Assembly: GCA_037443945.1 (NCBI GenBank)
Contig: JBBINH010000002.1
Location: forward strand, 1-64,000
From: SSF26 sp037443945
Lineage (GTDB): Bacteria; Chloroflexota; Anaerolineae; J102
DNA length: 64,000 nucleotides
Reading direction: 5' to 3'
The translations under genes and the position numbers were made by a program. This document shows, piece by piece, positions 20,971 through 29,869 of this stretch. The stretch's first letter is position 1. Each line of letters starts with the position of its first letter. The notes under the pieces were generated by a model that saw only the letters and a list, made by a program, of their open reading frames with translations, ran no database searches and was not told the DNA's origin.

Positions 20971-22410
20971 TCATTCCGCGGCCGCCGCCTCGGCTTCCCT
21001 GAGCACGGGGACCCGCAGCAGAACCAGGATGCCCAGGATCCCGGCCGTCAACGAGGACGTCAGGATGGCCAGTTTGGCGATGTTGTGTAAAAGCGGGTCG
21101 GCTGTTCCGGTTGCGGTCATGACCAGATGGGCCGTTTCGGTTGCGGCTGCAGCCCCATGCCCACCAAAGGCCAGGCTGGCGATAAACAACGACATGGTGA
21201 AGCCCATCCCTCCCAAACAGGCCACGCCGGCAATGTGTGCCCAGTGCACATGGCGCGGCAAGACCGCCATTTTCAGTTTGACGGCCAGAAAAGTGGCCGT
21301 GAAAATACCAATGAACTTGCCCAAGACCAAGCCCAGGAAAACCCCCAATCCTACCGGACTCAGGAGATGGCGCACCATCTCCAGGTTAAGGACCACACCG
21401 GCATTGGTGATGGCGAAGATCGGCATGATCAGATAAGCCACCCAGGGATGCAGGCTCGCCTCCAGCCGGTGCAAAGGCGAATCGACCTGACGGCAGATCC
21501 GTTCGATCTCACGAACCGCTACGCGTTGATCGGGAGTAGGAACTCTGTTCGCGTCGTGACCGTTGTTCTGTTCGAACCAATCCAATAACCTGCGGACATA
21601 ATCCGCGAAGTTCCGGGCATCGATGCGGTTGCGCACCGGAATGGTCATCGCCACCAGGACACCGGCTACGGTAGCATGAATACCGGAAAAGAAGAAATCG
21701 ATCCAGGTGATCAGCCCCAAAATGCCGTAGACAACCAGGCTGCGGCCTCCCAGACGGTTGAAAACGATAAGCGCAAGCAGAGTAAGCGCGCCCAATTCCA
21801 ACGGCAGCATGTTGAGGGTGTCGGTATAAAAAAGGGCGATGACGAGAATGGCGCCGAGGTCGTCGGCTATGGCCAGCGCCGTCAGGAAGACTTTGAGCGA
21901 GATGGGCACCCGTCGTCCCAAAAGCGAGAGTACACCCAGGGCAAAAGCGATATCGGTGGCCACGGGAATGCCCCAGCCCCGTTCCCCGGCGCTTTCGCGG
22001 TTGAAGAGTAAATAGATGAAAGCGGGCACGATCATCCCGCCGGCCGCTGCCATGATCGGCAACAAGGCCCGTCGGAACGAGGAAAGCTCACCGATCAGGA
22101 TTTCGCGTTTGATCTCCAAACCGACCACAAAGAAGAATACGACCATAAGGCCGTCGTTGACCCATTGCGATAACGGCAAATTGAGGCTGAAAATCGGCTC
22201 AAAGGCGATCAGAAAATGGCGGTTGAGAAGGTCCGCGTATTCTTGCTCCCACGGTGAGTTGGCCAGCGCCAACCCGATCAAGGCACAGATAAGCAAAACA
22301 ATGCCACCCGAACCTTCGATCTCCGCAAATCGTTGGAAGGTTCGCGTGAAGCGCATGATGGGTGTGGTGGTTTCCGTGATTATCGATTGACTTGCGGCTT
22401 CCATCGTCAT
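20971..22410 (-). CDS. nhaA: Na+/H+ antiporter NhaA
   Basis: 479 aa from ATG 22410 (MTMEAASQS); longer in-frame starts to 22470 exist and the true start is unsettled. About twelve hydrophobic segments. The electrogenic antiporter core is clear: VATDIAFALG with Asp, and the ion-binding pair in LAIADDLGAILVIALFY, plus the opening FVVGLEIKREI. A loop of about 50 charged residues in the middle and a C-terminal extension make it longer than E. coli NhaA (388 aa). It exports Na+ in exchange for protons, especially at alkaline pH. Located between the Mrp antiporter operon and carB. Confidence 0.95.
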   Translation of the reverse strand: MTMEAASQSIITETTTPIMRFTRTFQRFAEIEGSGGIVLLICALIGLALANSPWEQEYADLLNRHFLIAFEPIFSLNLPLSQWVNDGLMVVFFFVVGLEIKREILIGELSSFRRALLPIMAAAGGMIVPAFIYLLFNRESAGERGWGIPVATDIAFALGVLSLLGRRVPISLKVFLTALAIADDLGAILVIALFYTDTLNMLPLELGALTLLALIVFNRLGGRSLVVYGILGLITWIDFFFSGIHATVAGVLVAMTIPVRNRIDARNFADYVRRLLDWFEQNNGHDANRVPTPDQRVAVREIERICRQVDSPLHRLEASLHPWVAYLIMPIFAITNAGVVLNLEMVRHLLSPVGLGVFLGLVLGKFIGIFTATFLAVKLKMAVLPRHVHWAHIAGVACLGGMGFTMSLFIASLAFGGHGAAAATETAHLVMTATGTADPLLHNIAKLAILTSSLTAGILGILVLLRVPVLREAEAAAAE

Positions 22411-22629
22411 GATCGCTTTGCGAACGTCGTCGGCGGCTTGCAACGGTGGCATACCCTCACCATCCGCCAAGCGTCGTATCGGTTGTTGGGGTCAATGCCG
22501 TTGAGGCGGCAGGGCACTATCCTCATGATACACGACTGCTTGACGTTTTACCATGATCCAAGAGGAGCATCTCGCGCTCATCCTCTTCGGACATGGCCGA
22601 CAATCGGCCCGGCGGGCTCCGTTCTCCCG

Positions 22630-22998
22630 TTACGTTTGTCTTGTTCGGAACTCTTCTTCGCTTTCCCTGCCGGCACGTTCCAGCGCCTGCAGGTCATCGC
22701 GCCAAGCCCGGCGCAAGGGAATGCCGAGTCGATGGGCGGCCGACCCAAGGGCATGGGACGTGACAGGGCCACCCAGCACCAGCAGCACCATAAGCACCAG
22801 CCCCTTGGCAAAACCGAGGGGTGTCAGGGCTATCGTTGCCAGCAGCAAAAGCACCACACCGAAGATGCTGACCTTGCCGGTAGCATGGAGGCGGGTATAC
22901 ACATCGGGCAGTCGGATGTAACCCAAGACGCCCACTGCCGCAAAGGCCGTGCCCACGATAACGACAACCACGGCGAAGCGTTCGGCCAGCGTACTCAT
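22630..22998 (-). CDS. mrpG: Mrp Na+/H+ antiporter subunit G
   Basis: 122 aa. I chose ATG 22998 (MSTLAERFAVV) so that the three hydrophobic helices start near the N-terminus as in the MnhG/PhaG family. The conserved GVLGYIRLPDVYTRLHATGK is diagnostic. Last gene of the six-gene mrp operon, 13 bp after mrpF. It is a small structural subunit needed for complex assembly. Confidence 0.94.
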   Translation of the reverse strand: MSTLAERFAVVVVIVGTAFAAVGVLGYIRLPDVYTRLHATGKVSIFGVVLLLLATIALTPLGFAKGLVLMVLLVLGGPVTSHALGSAAHRLGIPLRRAWRDDLQALERAGRESEEEFRTRQT

Positions 22999-23011
22999 AG
23001 GATTCGTCTCC

Positions 23012-23296
23012 TCAGAACAGGCGTTGGTCGGCGATGTATTTCGCCAGGGCGATGGTACCCATAAAACCGAGTCCGGCCAGCGCCAAGGCAATGTCGATAT
23101 AAGTCGGGTTTTGCCCGATCAAGGCGATGAGCACCAGCACGGCCAGGACCAATGTGCCCACCAGGTCGGCGCCGATCAGACGGTCGATAACGTTCTCCCC
23201 ACGCCACACGCGCCACACACAAACGGTAATCAGCGCGATGTGAACAATTAGGGAACCATGCAGAGTAAAAAATAAAACTTGTTGCATTTTGATCAT
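23012..23296 (-). CDS. mrpF: Mrp Na+/H+ antiporter subunit F
   Basis: 94 aa, three hydrophobic segments, the MnhF/PhaF pattern with RVWRGENVIDRLIGADLVGT, which holds the conserved Asp-Arg pair. ATG 23296 (MIKMQQ) or ATG 23287 are both possible starts. It lies between mrpE (24-bp gap) and mrpG (13-bp gap). Confidence 0.94.
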   Translation of the reverse strand: MIKMQQVLFFTLHGSLIVHIALITVCVWRVWRGENVIDRLIGADLVGTLVLAVLVLIALIGQNPTYIDIALALAGLGFMGTIALAKYIADQRLF

Positions 23297-23320
23297 TTTT
23301 ATGATTTACCAAAAAGCGCG

Positions 23321-23806
23321 TCAATTCAAGATCTTGCTCAACAGTTCTCGTCGCATGGTTTGGGCCTGGGCAGCGTGTTCGGCGGCCCGCGTGACATCCA
23401 GACAATGGACGTACAGAACGTGCTGCTCATCGATGCCGATGACCAGTTCGCCGGGCGTGACCGTGATGGCGTGGGCGCTGAGGGCCGTGGCCAGCTCGTT
23501 TTGACAGCCGGAGGGAATGGCAATGATGCCGGGACAGATGGGCAAATCGGGATCCAGAACAATGCGGGCCACAATGAGTCCGTTTTTGAGGATGTCCACG
23601 ATCAGGATGACCGTGTAGCGTATCAACCCCCATATGGCACCGGGCAGCCGGCGCAGCTGGGTCGGTCCCGAACGCGGGCGCACCAGAAGGGTCACGATGG
23701 CGGCGATGAGCAGTCCCAAGGCAATATTGGCCGGCTCGACGTTCGCCGTCACGGCCAGGTAGACGAGCGTAAGCAGGACGATAGAACGCAGAAAAGGCAG
23801 CCCCAT
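23321..23806 (-). CDS. mrpE: Mrp Na+/H+ antiporter subunit E
   Basis: 161 aa, MnhE/PhaE family. Two N-terminal transmembrane helices, then a third with YTVILIVDILKNGLIVARIVL, and a cytoplasmic C-domain with the characteristic TPGELVIGIDEQHVLYVHCLD. The start is one base after the mrpD stop. In the complex MrpE is proposed to assist Na+ access at the interface with MrpA. Confidence 0.94.
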   Translation of the reverse strand: MGLPFLRSIVLLTLVYLAVTANVEPANIALGLLIAAIVTLLVRPRSGPTQLRRLPGAIWGLIRYTVILIVDILKNGLIVARIVLDPDLPICPGIIAIPSGCQNELATALSAHAITVTPGELVIGIDEQHVLYVHCLDVTRAAEHAAQAQTMRRELLSKILN

Positions 23807-23807
23807 G

Positions 23808-25301
23808 TCACGACCCGAGCACAGCGTGGATATAAGCGGAGGGATTCAAGAGCGAAGCGCTTACGGCGTCGGCCAGAGCCAGCAAGGGCTCGGCCCACAA
23901 TCCCAGCAGCAGGCACAGAGCGATGAGCAAGGCCGGAGCCAGCAGGCGGTCACCGCCGGCTTTGGTTTTGGCCTCGGCCGGCGCCGGCTCCCACCAGATC
24001 GTCTGGAAGGCGCGGGTGACGTAGAGCAGGGTGAGGATGCCGGCCACGCCGACGGCTGCCAGCGCAGGATAGGCTGCCGCCAAAATCCCGCTGCGAAAGA
24101 GAAGCAGCTTGCCCACAAAGCCGTTCATGGGCGGAATCCCGGCCAGGGTCATGCCACCCAGAAAGAACAGGACTCCCGGGAAAGGTGCACCTTTGCCCAA
24201 ACCGACCAGATTGGCAAAAGCGGCCGATTTGACGGCGGCGCGACTGGCCATGGCCCCTGCCAGCATGAGCAAGGCGGCTTTGATCAGACTGTGGTTGATG
24301 GTGAGAACAACGGCCGCCGACAGGGCGAGCGGAGTGCCCCAGCCGATACCGACCAGGATAAAACCGATTTGAGCCAGGGTCGAATAGGCCAGCATCCGTT
24401 TGAGATTGTGGGTACCCAGCGCCGTCAGGCCACCGAAGAAAACACCGACGAGACCGAAGGCCACGAGCCAGTCACGCAACAGGCTCGCCTGAGGCTGGAA
24501 AAGCAGGGTTGTCATACGCAAAAAGCCGTAGATCCCCAGCTTGACCACGACCGACGAGAGCATGGCGCTGACGGCGGTTGGGGCCGCCGCATGAAAATCG
24601 GGCTGCCAGAAATGGAAAGGCACCACGGCACCTTTGATCATGAAAAAGACCGTCATCAGCACCAGCGCTGCCGGCACCAAGGGGGGCGAGGGATCCGCCG
24701 CCAAACGTCGGGCCAGATCGGCCATATTGAGGGTGCCGTAGGACGCATAAAGGCTGCCGACCGCACTCAGCCAGAGGATCGACGCCAGCAGGCTGATGTA
24801 GAAGTACTTGTAGGCCGCTTCCACACCGCTGCGATCGTCGGCCAGCGCCGTGAGCACCGTGGCCGCGATGACCATGAGTTCGGCAAAAACGAACAGATTG
24901 AAGATGTCTCCTGTCAGAAACGAGCCCGTGAGCGAGGCCGTCAGGAACAGGAAAAGGGGATAGAACACGGGATACAACACGCAGCGGTCGTGGCAACCCA
25001 GGGCGTAGATCAACCCGGTCATCAGGACCACCTGCGCCATCACCACGAAAGTAGCCGCCGTCAGATCGCCGACCAGCGAGATACCGAAGGGCGCCGGCCA
25101 TCCGCCCAGTTGGAAGACCAAAGGGCCCTGGCGCCACACGCTGACCAGCAAAAGCACGGCGCTGAGCAGCGAAAGCAGCAGCGCAGCGGCCGAAGTAAAG
25201 GCCTGCCACCGGCGCCGGCGCCAAAGAAGCAGGCCCATGGTGGCCCCGACCAGGGGAATGAGGATGGGCAGGATAACCAGATGGGGCGTGTGCATGCTCA
25301 A
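23808..25301 (-). CDS. mrpD: Mrp Na+/H+ antiporter subunit D
   Basis: 497 aa from TTG 25301, which overlaps the mrpC stop as TTGA; ATG 25295 (MHTPHLV) two codons later is equally possible. A polytopic NuoN/M-like proton-channel subunit with about 14 hydrophobic helices. Family motifs: VFAELMVIAATVLTAL with the membrane Glu, MIKGAVVPFHFWQPDFHAAAP with the key Lys, and LAYSTLAQIGFILVG. With MrpA it forms the main ion path of the hetero-oligomeric antiporter. Confidence 0.95.
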   Translation of the reverse strand: MSMHTPHLVILPILIPLVGATMGLLLWRRRRWQAFTSAAALLLSLLSAVLLLVSVWRQGPLVFQLGGWPAPFGISLVGDLTAATFVVMAQVVLMTGLIYALGCHDRCVLYPVFYPLFLFLTASLTGSFLTGDIFNLFVFAELMVIAATVLTALADDRSGVEAAYKYFYISLLASILWLSAVGSLYASYGTLNMADLARRLAADPSPPLVPAALVLMTVFFMIKGAVVPFHFWQPDFHAAAPTAVSAMLSSVVVKLGIYGFLRMTTLLFQPQASLLRDWLVAFGLVGVFFGGLTALGTHNLKRMLAYSTLAQIGFILVGIGWGTPLALSAAVVLTINHSLIKAALLMLAGAMASRAAVKSAAFANLVGLGKGAPFPGVLFFLGGMTLAGIPPMNGFVGKLLLFRSGILAAAYPALAAVGVAGILTLLYVTRAFQTIWWEPAPAEAKTKAGGDRLLAPALLIALCLLLGLWAEPLLALADAVSASLLNPSAYIHAVLGS

Positions 25302-25633
25302 TGCTTCAACTCGTCAATGTCATCGGCATCGGCCGTGCGATAGCGCAATGCCAGCACATAGAGCATGGCCAGCACGAGCACGAAGCCGGCCATCCCGATC
25401 ACAATGGCCGTCAGCACCAGCGCCTGCGGCAGAGCATCGCTGCGTTCTCCCGACAGGGTAACATAAGCGGCCACCCGACCCCGGTAGGCGCCGGTCATAA
25501 GCAAAAACAGATTGACGGCATTCGTTAGGACCATAAGACCGATGGCCGAGCGAATGACGTTACGACGCAACAACTGAAACAGGCCGATTCCGAACATGGC
25601 ACCGATGGTCAGCGCCTTGAGCAAGTCGAGCAT
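25298..25633 (-). CDS. mrpC: Mrp Na+/H+ antiporter subunit C
   Basis: 111 aa, NuoK-like, three transmembrane helices. Signature: RRNVIRSAIGLMVLTNAVNLFL with the conserved small and polar residues, then DALPQALVLTAIVIGMAGF. The start is 16 bp after the mrpA stop. Its last four bases overlap the mrpD start, indicating coupled translation. Confidence 0.95.
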   Translation of the reverse strand: MLDLLKALTIGAMFGIGLFQLLRRNVIRSAIGLMVLTNAVNLFLLMTGAYRGRVAAYVTLSGERSDALPQALVLTAIVIGMAGFVLVLAMLYVLALRYRTADADDIDELKH

Positions 25634-25649
25634 CCTCGGGTCTCCAGGG

Positions 25650-28550
25650 TCAGCGCTTATCTTGAGGGTGGCCCAGCGCCGCCAACATCAGGGCCACGCC
25701 ACCCAACACGGTCAAACAGATGGCCAGCTCAAAAACGAAGGAGGAACTGAAGCTAAAACCGCGAGGCAGGCCCAGGCCCAACCACTGGCCGTAATCCACG
25801 CGACCGAAAAACGAACCGGATAGCATGGCGGCAACCAGGCCGTTGCCCAGAGCCAGAGTCAGGGCCATACCGACCAGAGGGAACGGTTGTAGCCACGGCA
25901 ATTGCCGTCGGGTTTCCTCATAACCGAAGGCCACGTACCAAAAAGCAATGATCAGACTGATGATGACACCGGCCGTGAAGCCATCACCGGCCTGCTCGTG
26001 ACCGTACATCATCTGAACGATGGCCACGACCATCATGAGCGGCAGCAGCACCTGCGCCAACATACGGATAAAGGGCGAGGGGCGAATGCCGCCGATACCC
26101 ATGACCAGTTTGTCATGCAACTCGGACGTCCCCGGAGCCAGACTGGGGTTTTCGCCCGCAGACGAGGCCAGGAGCATTTCCGCCTGACGGCGTTCACGAC
26201 GCGTGGCGTAGCGCAGGAGGGCGAAAACGCCTAACCCGCCCAGACTGAAAACGAGGATTTCGATCAGCGTATCGAAACCGCGAAAGTCCACGATGATGGC
26301 ACCCACGATATCGCTGGCACCGGCCAGCGACTTGGCATTGGCTTCGTAGTATGGGGTGACGATGCTCGTGCGCGGCCGCGCGATCAGAGCAGCCAGGGTC
26401 AGGATGGCAATCGCCACGCCACCGGCCCCGGCAATCAGACCGTCGCGCACCAGACCCCATCGCGTTTGGCGAAACGTAAACTCCCAGGCCCGGCGGCGTT
26501 GTTCACGGGGGATGATGGCAAGCGCCAGCGTCAGCAGAACTACGCTAAGTAGGTCGACGACAATCTGAACCAAAGCGACATCCGGCGCCGGTTCCAGGGC
26601 CATAATCACGGCCACGCCCAGGCCGGAAACGCTGAGGGCCAGAATGGCGAAGAAATCGCGCACCAAAAAGATACTGAGAGCCGCGGCGCCGGTGGCCAAG
26701 ACCAGGGTAAACACCCGCAGCAAGGTCAGATCGTCGAGCGGTTCGCTGCCGAGGGTGGTGGGGCGTGGCAGGTCGCCCCACAGCAGCATCATCGTCGTCA
26801 GCGCCAGCAGCATCAGGATCAAATAGCGCCGAAGCTGACCGGCCTGGCTACGAGTGCTCAGACGGGCCACACCCATCAGCCCCTGCCACACACCCTCGTA
26901 CACGGCATCCAGGCGCAACCACGGCCACAGCGCCTCCTGACGGCGACGCAACGGATGACGGAACCCCCAGATCAGCCCGCCCAGCGAAACGGCCACGATG
27001 CTGAGCACGAAGGGCACGGTGATCCCGGCCCAAATCGCCAGGGAGACCTTGACCGTGGCGCCATAGGCCGCTTTGGCTGCGACCGCTATGAGAGTGGCGA
27101 GGGGAATAGGTTCGGGCAGGAGCCCCAGGATCAGCGAGAGAGCGGTCAGAATGGCCGGTGCCACGAGCATACCCCTCGGCGGCTCGTGGCCGTGGATGTG
27201 CGGATCTCGCGGGCGGCCGAAGAAGACATCGCTCAGCAGAAGCCCTGCCTGGGCCAAAAGCAAAGCCCCCGCCATCACGGCGGCTGCCGTGAGGAGTGTC
27301 CCGATAAGCGGGGGCAACTGAGGATGGGTTACCGAGGCCAGCAAGGTCTCTTTGGCCAGGAAGCCGAATAGCGGCGGTAGTCCTGCCATCGACAACGCTG
27401 CCGGTATCGTTACGATGGCCGTGCGCGGCATGGTCCCTCTCAGCCCACCCAGCCGCCGCAGATCGCGCGTCCCCGTCTCGTGGTCAACAATGCCTACAAG
27501 GAGGAATAGCGCCCCCTTATAAAGGGCATGGGCCAGAATGCCGACGATAACCGCCTTGAAGGCGACGGCCGTTTCGGCGCCCACCAACATCACCATCGCC
27601 CCGAGTTGACTGACGGTCGAATAGGCCAGCAGCGCTTTCAGATCGTTCTGCTTCAGCCCCAAATAAGCCCCGGTGAGCATGGTCAAAAGGCCGAACACGG
27701 TCAGGACCGCAAACCAAAGTTCGGTCCCGCCCAGAGCCGGATAAAGGCGGGCCAGCAGATAGACCCCCGCTTTGACCATGGTGGCCGAATGCAGATAAGC
27801 ACTGGCCGGTGTAGGGGCCACCATGGCCGCCGGCAACCAGATATGGGCCGGTGTCTGCGCGCTTTTCGTGAAGGCACAGAAGGCAATCAGGCCTAACACG
27901 ACCGGGTACAGCGGCGTCGATATCAAAACATCCCTGCGGTGCAAAAGGGTGGCATAATCGGTGCCACCGGCCAGGACGGCCATGAACAGCAACCCGGCCA
28001 AGAGGGCAATGCCACCGCCACCGGTGATGAAAAGCGCTTTGAAGGCTCCGCGACGGGCTTCTTCATCTTTGGTCTTGTAACCGATGAGGAGAAACGACGT
28101 GACGCTGGTACCCTCCCAGAAGACGAACAGGGTTATCACATCGCCCGCCAACACCAGCCCCAGCATCGTGGTCATGAACAACAGCAAATAGCATAGAAAA
28201 CGCCAGGCGCCGGCATCCCCACGGAAGTAATAACCGCTGTAAATGACCACCAATGTGCCGATGCCGCTGACAAGCAGGGCAAACAGCATGCTGAGTCCGT
28301 CCAGATAGAGGGTGGCGGTTATATCCAGCGAAGGCATCCACGCCTGGCGCCAGATCAGGCCGCTGCCGGCAAGCACCGGCGGCAGGCGGAACAACAAAAA
28401 CAGGAAAGCCGCCAGCGGCATCAGGGCCAATAACCAGGCCGCCCGCGTGTTGGTCAGGCGACGATTGACGGTTGGTAAACCCCATAGCGCGGCCAAGCCG
28501 GCGGCGATCAGGCTTAATCCAAGGGGCAGCCAGAGCAAAGCATCAGGCAT
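25650..28550 (-). CDS. mrpA: Mrp Na+/H+ antiporter subunit A fused to subunit B
   Basis: 966 aa. Residues 1 to about 780 are MrpA: a NuoL-like channel (LVFWEGTSVTSFLLIGYK, CAFTKSAQTPAHIWLPAAM with the conserved Lys, LAYSTVSQLGAMVML) plus the MrpA-specific C-terminal NuoJ-like part (VDLLSVVLLTLALAII). From about 805 onward there is a MnhB domain (LAQVLLPLMMVVAIVQMMYG, AGDGFTAGVIISLIIAFW), giving a natural A-B fusion and explaining why no separate mrpB exists. First gene of mrpA-C-D-E-F-G. The complex uses proton-motive force to export Na+, supporting alkali and salt tolerance. The gene starts divergently from the baeRF gene. Confidence 0.95.
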   Translation of the reverse strand: MPDALLWLPLGLSLIAAGLAALWGLPTVNRRLTNTRAAWLLALMPLAAFLFLLFRLPPVLAGSGLIWRQAWMPSLDITATLYLDGLSMLFALLVSGIGTLVVIYSGYYFRGDAGAWRFLCYLLLFMTTMLGLVLAGDVITLFVFWEGTSVTSFLLIGYKTKDEEARRGAFKALFITGGGGIALLAGLLFMAVLAGGTDYATLLHRRDVLISTPLYPVVLGLIAFCAFTKSAQTPAHIWLPAAMVAPTPASAYLHSATMVKAGVYLLARLYPALGGTELWFAVLTVFGLLTMLTGAYLGLKQNDLKALLAYSTVSQLGAMVMLVGAETAVAFKAVIVGILAHALYKGALFLLVGIVDHETGTRDLRRLGGLRGTMPRTAIVTIPAALSMAGLPPLFGFLAKETLLASVTHPQLPPLIGTLLTAAAVMAGALLLAQAGLLLSDVFFGRPRDPHIHGHEPPRGMLVAPAILTALSLILGLLPEPIPLATLIAVAAKAAYGATVKVSLAIWAGITVPFVLSIVAVSLGGLIWGFRHPLRRRQEALWPWLRLDAVYEGVWQGLMGVARLSTRSQAGQLRRYLILMLLALTTMMLLWGDLPRPTTLGSEPLDDLTLLRVFTLVLATGAAALSIFLVRDFFAILALSVSGLGVAVIMALEPAPDVALVQIVVDLLSVVLLTLALAIIPREQRRRAWEFTFRQTRWGLVRDGLIAGAGGVAIAILTLAALIARPRTSIVTPYYEANAKSLAGASDIVGAIIVDFRGFDTLIEILVFSLGGLGVFALLRYATRRERRQAEMLLASSAGENPSLAPGTSELHDKLVMGIGGIRPSPFIRMLAQVLLPLMMVVAIVQMMYGHEQAGDGFTAGVIISLIIAFWYVAFGYEETRRQLPWLQPFPLVGMALTLALGNGLVAAMLSGSFFGRVDYGQWLGLGLPRGFSFSSSFVFELAICLTVLGGVALMLAALGHPQDKR

Positions 28551-28617
28551 AGTTGCTCATCTTATTCGAACCACGCCCCCAGGCCAAATGGGTTCAGCTC
28601 CCTTGGTCAGGGCTTGT

Positions 28618-28646
28618 TTGGCAATGGCGGGCCTGCAGGGTAGAAT
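28618..28646 (+). promoter_or_regulatory. sigma70-type promoter for the baeRF gene
   Basis: TTGGCA (28618-28623), a 17-bp spacer and TAGAAT (28641-28646), each five of six matches. The start site would be near 28653, giving a leader of about 57 nt to ATG 28710. It could serve the whole baeRF-uvsE-30813 run. Confidence 0.65.
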
Positions 28647-28709
28647 GCCGGGCCAGGAAAGGCCTGTCCGCCCTACTCGTTCTCCAACCTTTGCCGAGCA
28701 TGCTTGCCT

Positions 28710-29795
28710 ATGAATCGCCAGGCTGTTCATCTCCTCCAGCAGGTGCGCGGATATCCGGCCTTGACGATCATTCTGCCTACCCATCGCACGGCCCCGGATA
28801 ATCGTCAGGATCCCATTCGGGTGCGCAATCTGGTCCAGCAGGCAAGCGAACGGCTGCTGGCCGAGATCGGCCGTCGCGAGGCCGAGCCGCTGCTGACGCG
28901 GCTGGAGCACCTGATCGCTCAAATCGATTTCCGCCATACGCTCGATGGCCTTGCCCTGTTTGTTCATCGAGATTTTGCCCGCGCCTTCAGCCTGCCCTTC
29001 TCGGTACCGGAACGCATCGTCGTCGACGAGACCTTTTTCACCCGCGACCTGATCCACGCCCTCAACCGTTTGGTGCGCTATTGGGTGCTCGTCTTGGGCG
29101 AAAAGCCAACCCGCCTCTTGGAAGGGACGCACGACACCCTCATCGAGGTGACCGAGCGCGGCTTCCCACAGATCCACGAGGGTCCAGGTGGAACGGCTCC
29201 CCTACCCGGTGGTTTTGGCGTGCGTAAATCGGCCTATCGGGACGAACGGCATCGGCAATTTTTCCGTCAGGTAGATGCGGCGTTTCGATCCATTTGGGCC
29301 GAGGATCCGCTGCCGTTGGTTGTGGTGGGTATCGATCGCCATCTGGCTTTCTTTCAAGAGGTTACGGAGCATCGTCAGGCCATTCTGACCACGATCACCG
29401 GCAGCCACAGCAAAACGTCACCCGCTCGTCTGGCCCGACTCGTGTGGCCGCTGGTCGAGATGAACATGCAGAGCGTGCGCGATCGGGCTCTGGCCGAGTT
29501 GGAAGAGGCAACCGGTGCAAGCAAAATGGTCGCCACCATCGGCGAGGTCTGGCGTTTGGCCCACGAGGGGCGCGGTGCCTTGTTACTCGTCGAAGAGGAT
29601 TTCCACTATCCGGCCGTTGTGGATGCTTCGGGTTGGCATTTGCAACCGGCAGCCGATCCCATGGCGCCCGGCGCCCTGGATGATGCCGTCGATGATGTCA
29701 TTGAGACGGTATTGGCCAAACAGGGCCGCGTTGTTTTTGTCGAAAACGGCCGTTTGAGTGCCTACGGTCGTATCGCTCTGGTTTTGCGTTATTGA
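28710..29795 (+). CDS. baeRF-family (eRF1-like) ribosome-associated protein
   Basis: 361 aa from ATG 28710; a TTG two codons upstream is the alternative and neither has an obvious ribosome site. The overall pattern is that of bacterial/archaeal eRF1-like (baeRF) proteins, closest by eye to family 3, some of which are annotated as ribosome hibernation factors. Seen: an N-terminal YPALTIILPTHRTAPDN, a middle domain with DGLALFVHRDFARAF, a second-domain start PLPLVVVGIDRHLAFFQEV, and the C-terminal GRGALLLVEEDFHYPA, the L7Ae-like part. No GGQ is visible, so peptide release is not expected. Heads the plus-strand run with a UvsE-like nuclease, which would fit a stress-induced set, but the cofunction is inference. 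Confidence 0.75.
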   Translation: MNRQAVHLLQQVRGYPALTIILPTHRTAPDNRQDPIRVRNLVQQASERLLAEIGRREAEPLLTRLEHLIAQIDFRHTLDGLALFVHRDFARAFSLPFSVPERIVVDETFFTRDLIHALNRLVRYWVLVLGEKPTRLLEGTHDTLIEVTERGFPQIHEGPGGTAPLPGGFGVRKSAYRDERHRQFFRQVDAAFRSIWAEDPLPLVVVGIDRHLAFFQEVTEHRQAILTTITGSHSKTSPARLARLVWPLVEMNMQSVRDRALAELEEATGASKMVATIGEVWRLAHEGRGALLLVEEDFHYPAVVDASGWHLQPAADPMAPGALDDAVDDVIETVLAKQGRVVFVENGRLSAYGRIALVLRY

Positions 29796-29869
29796 ACATT
29801 TTTGCAATTCTTGGCGATTAACGTCATGGACTTGCACCACAGGCAGGCAATCGGTGCCTGCAGTTCACC

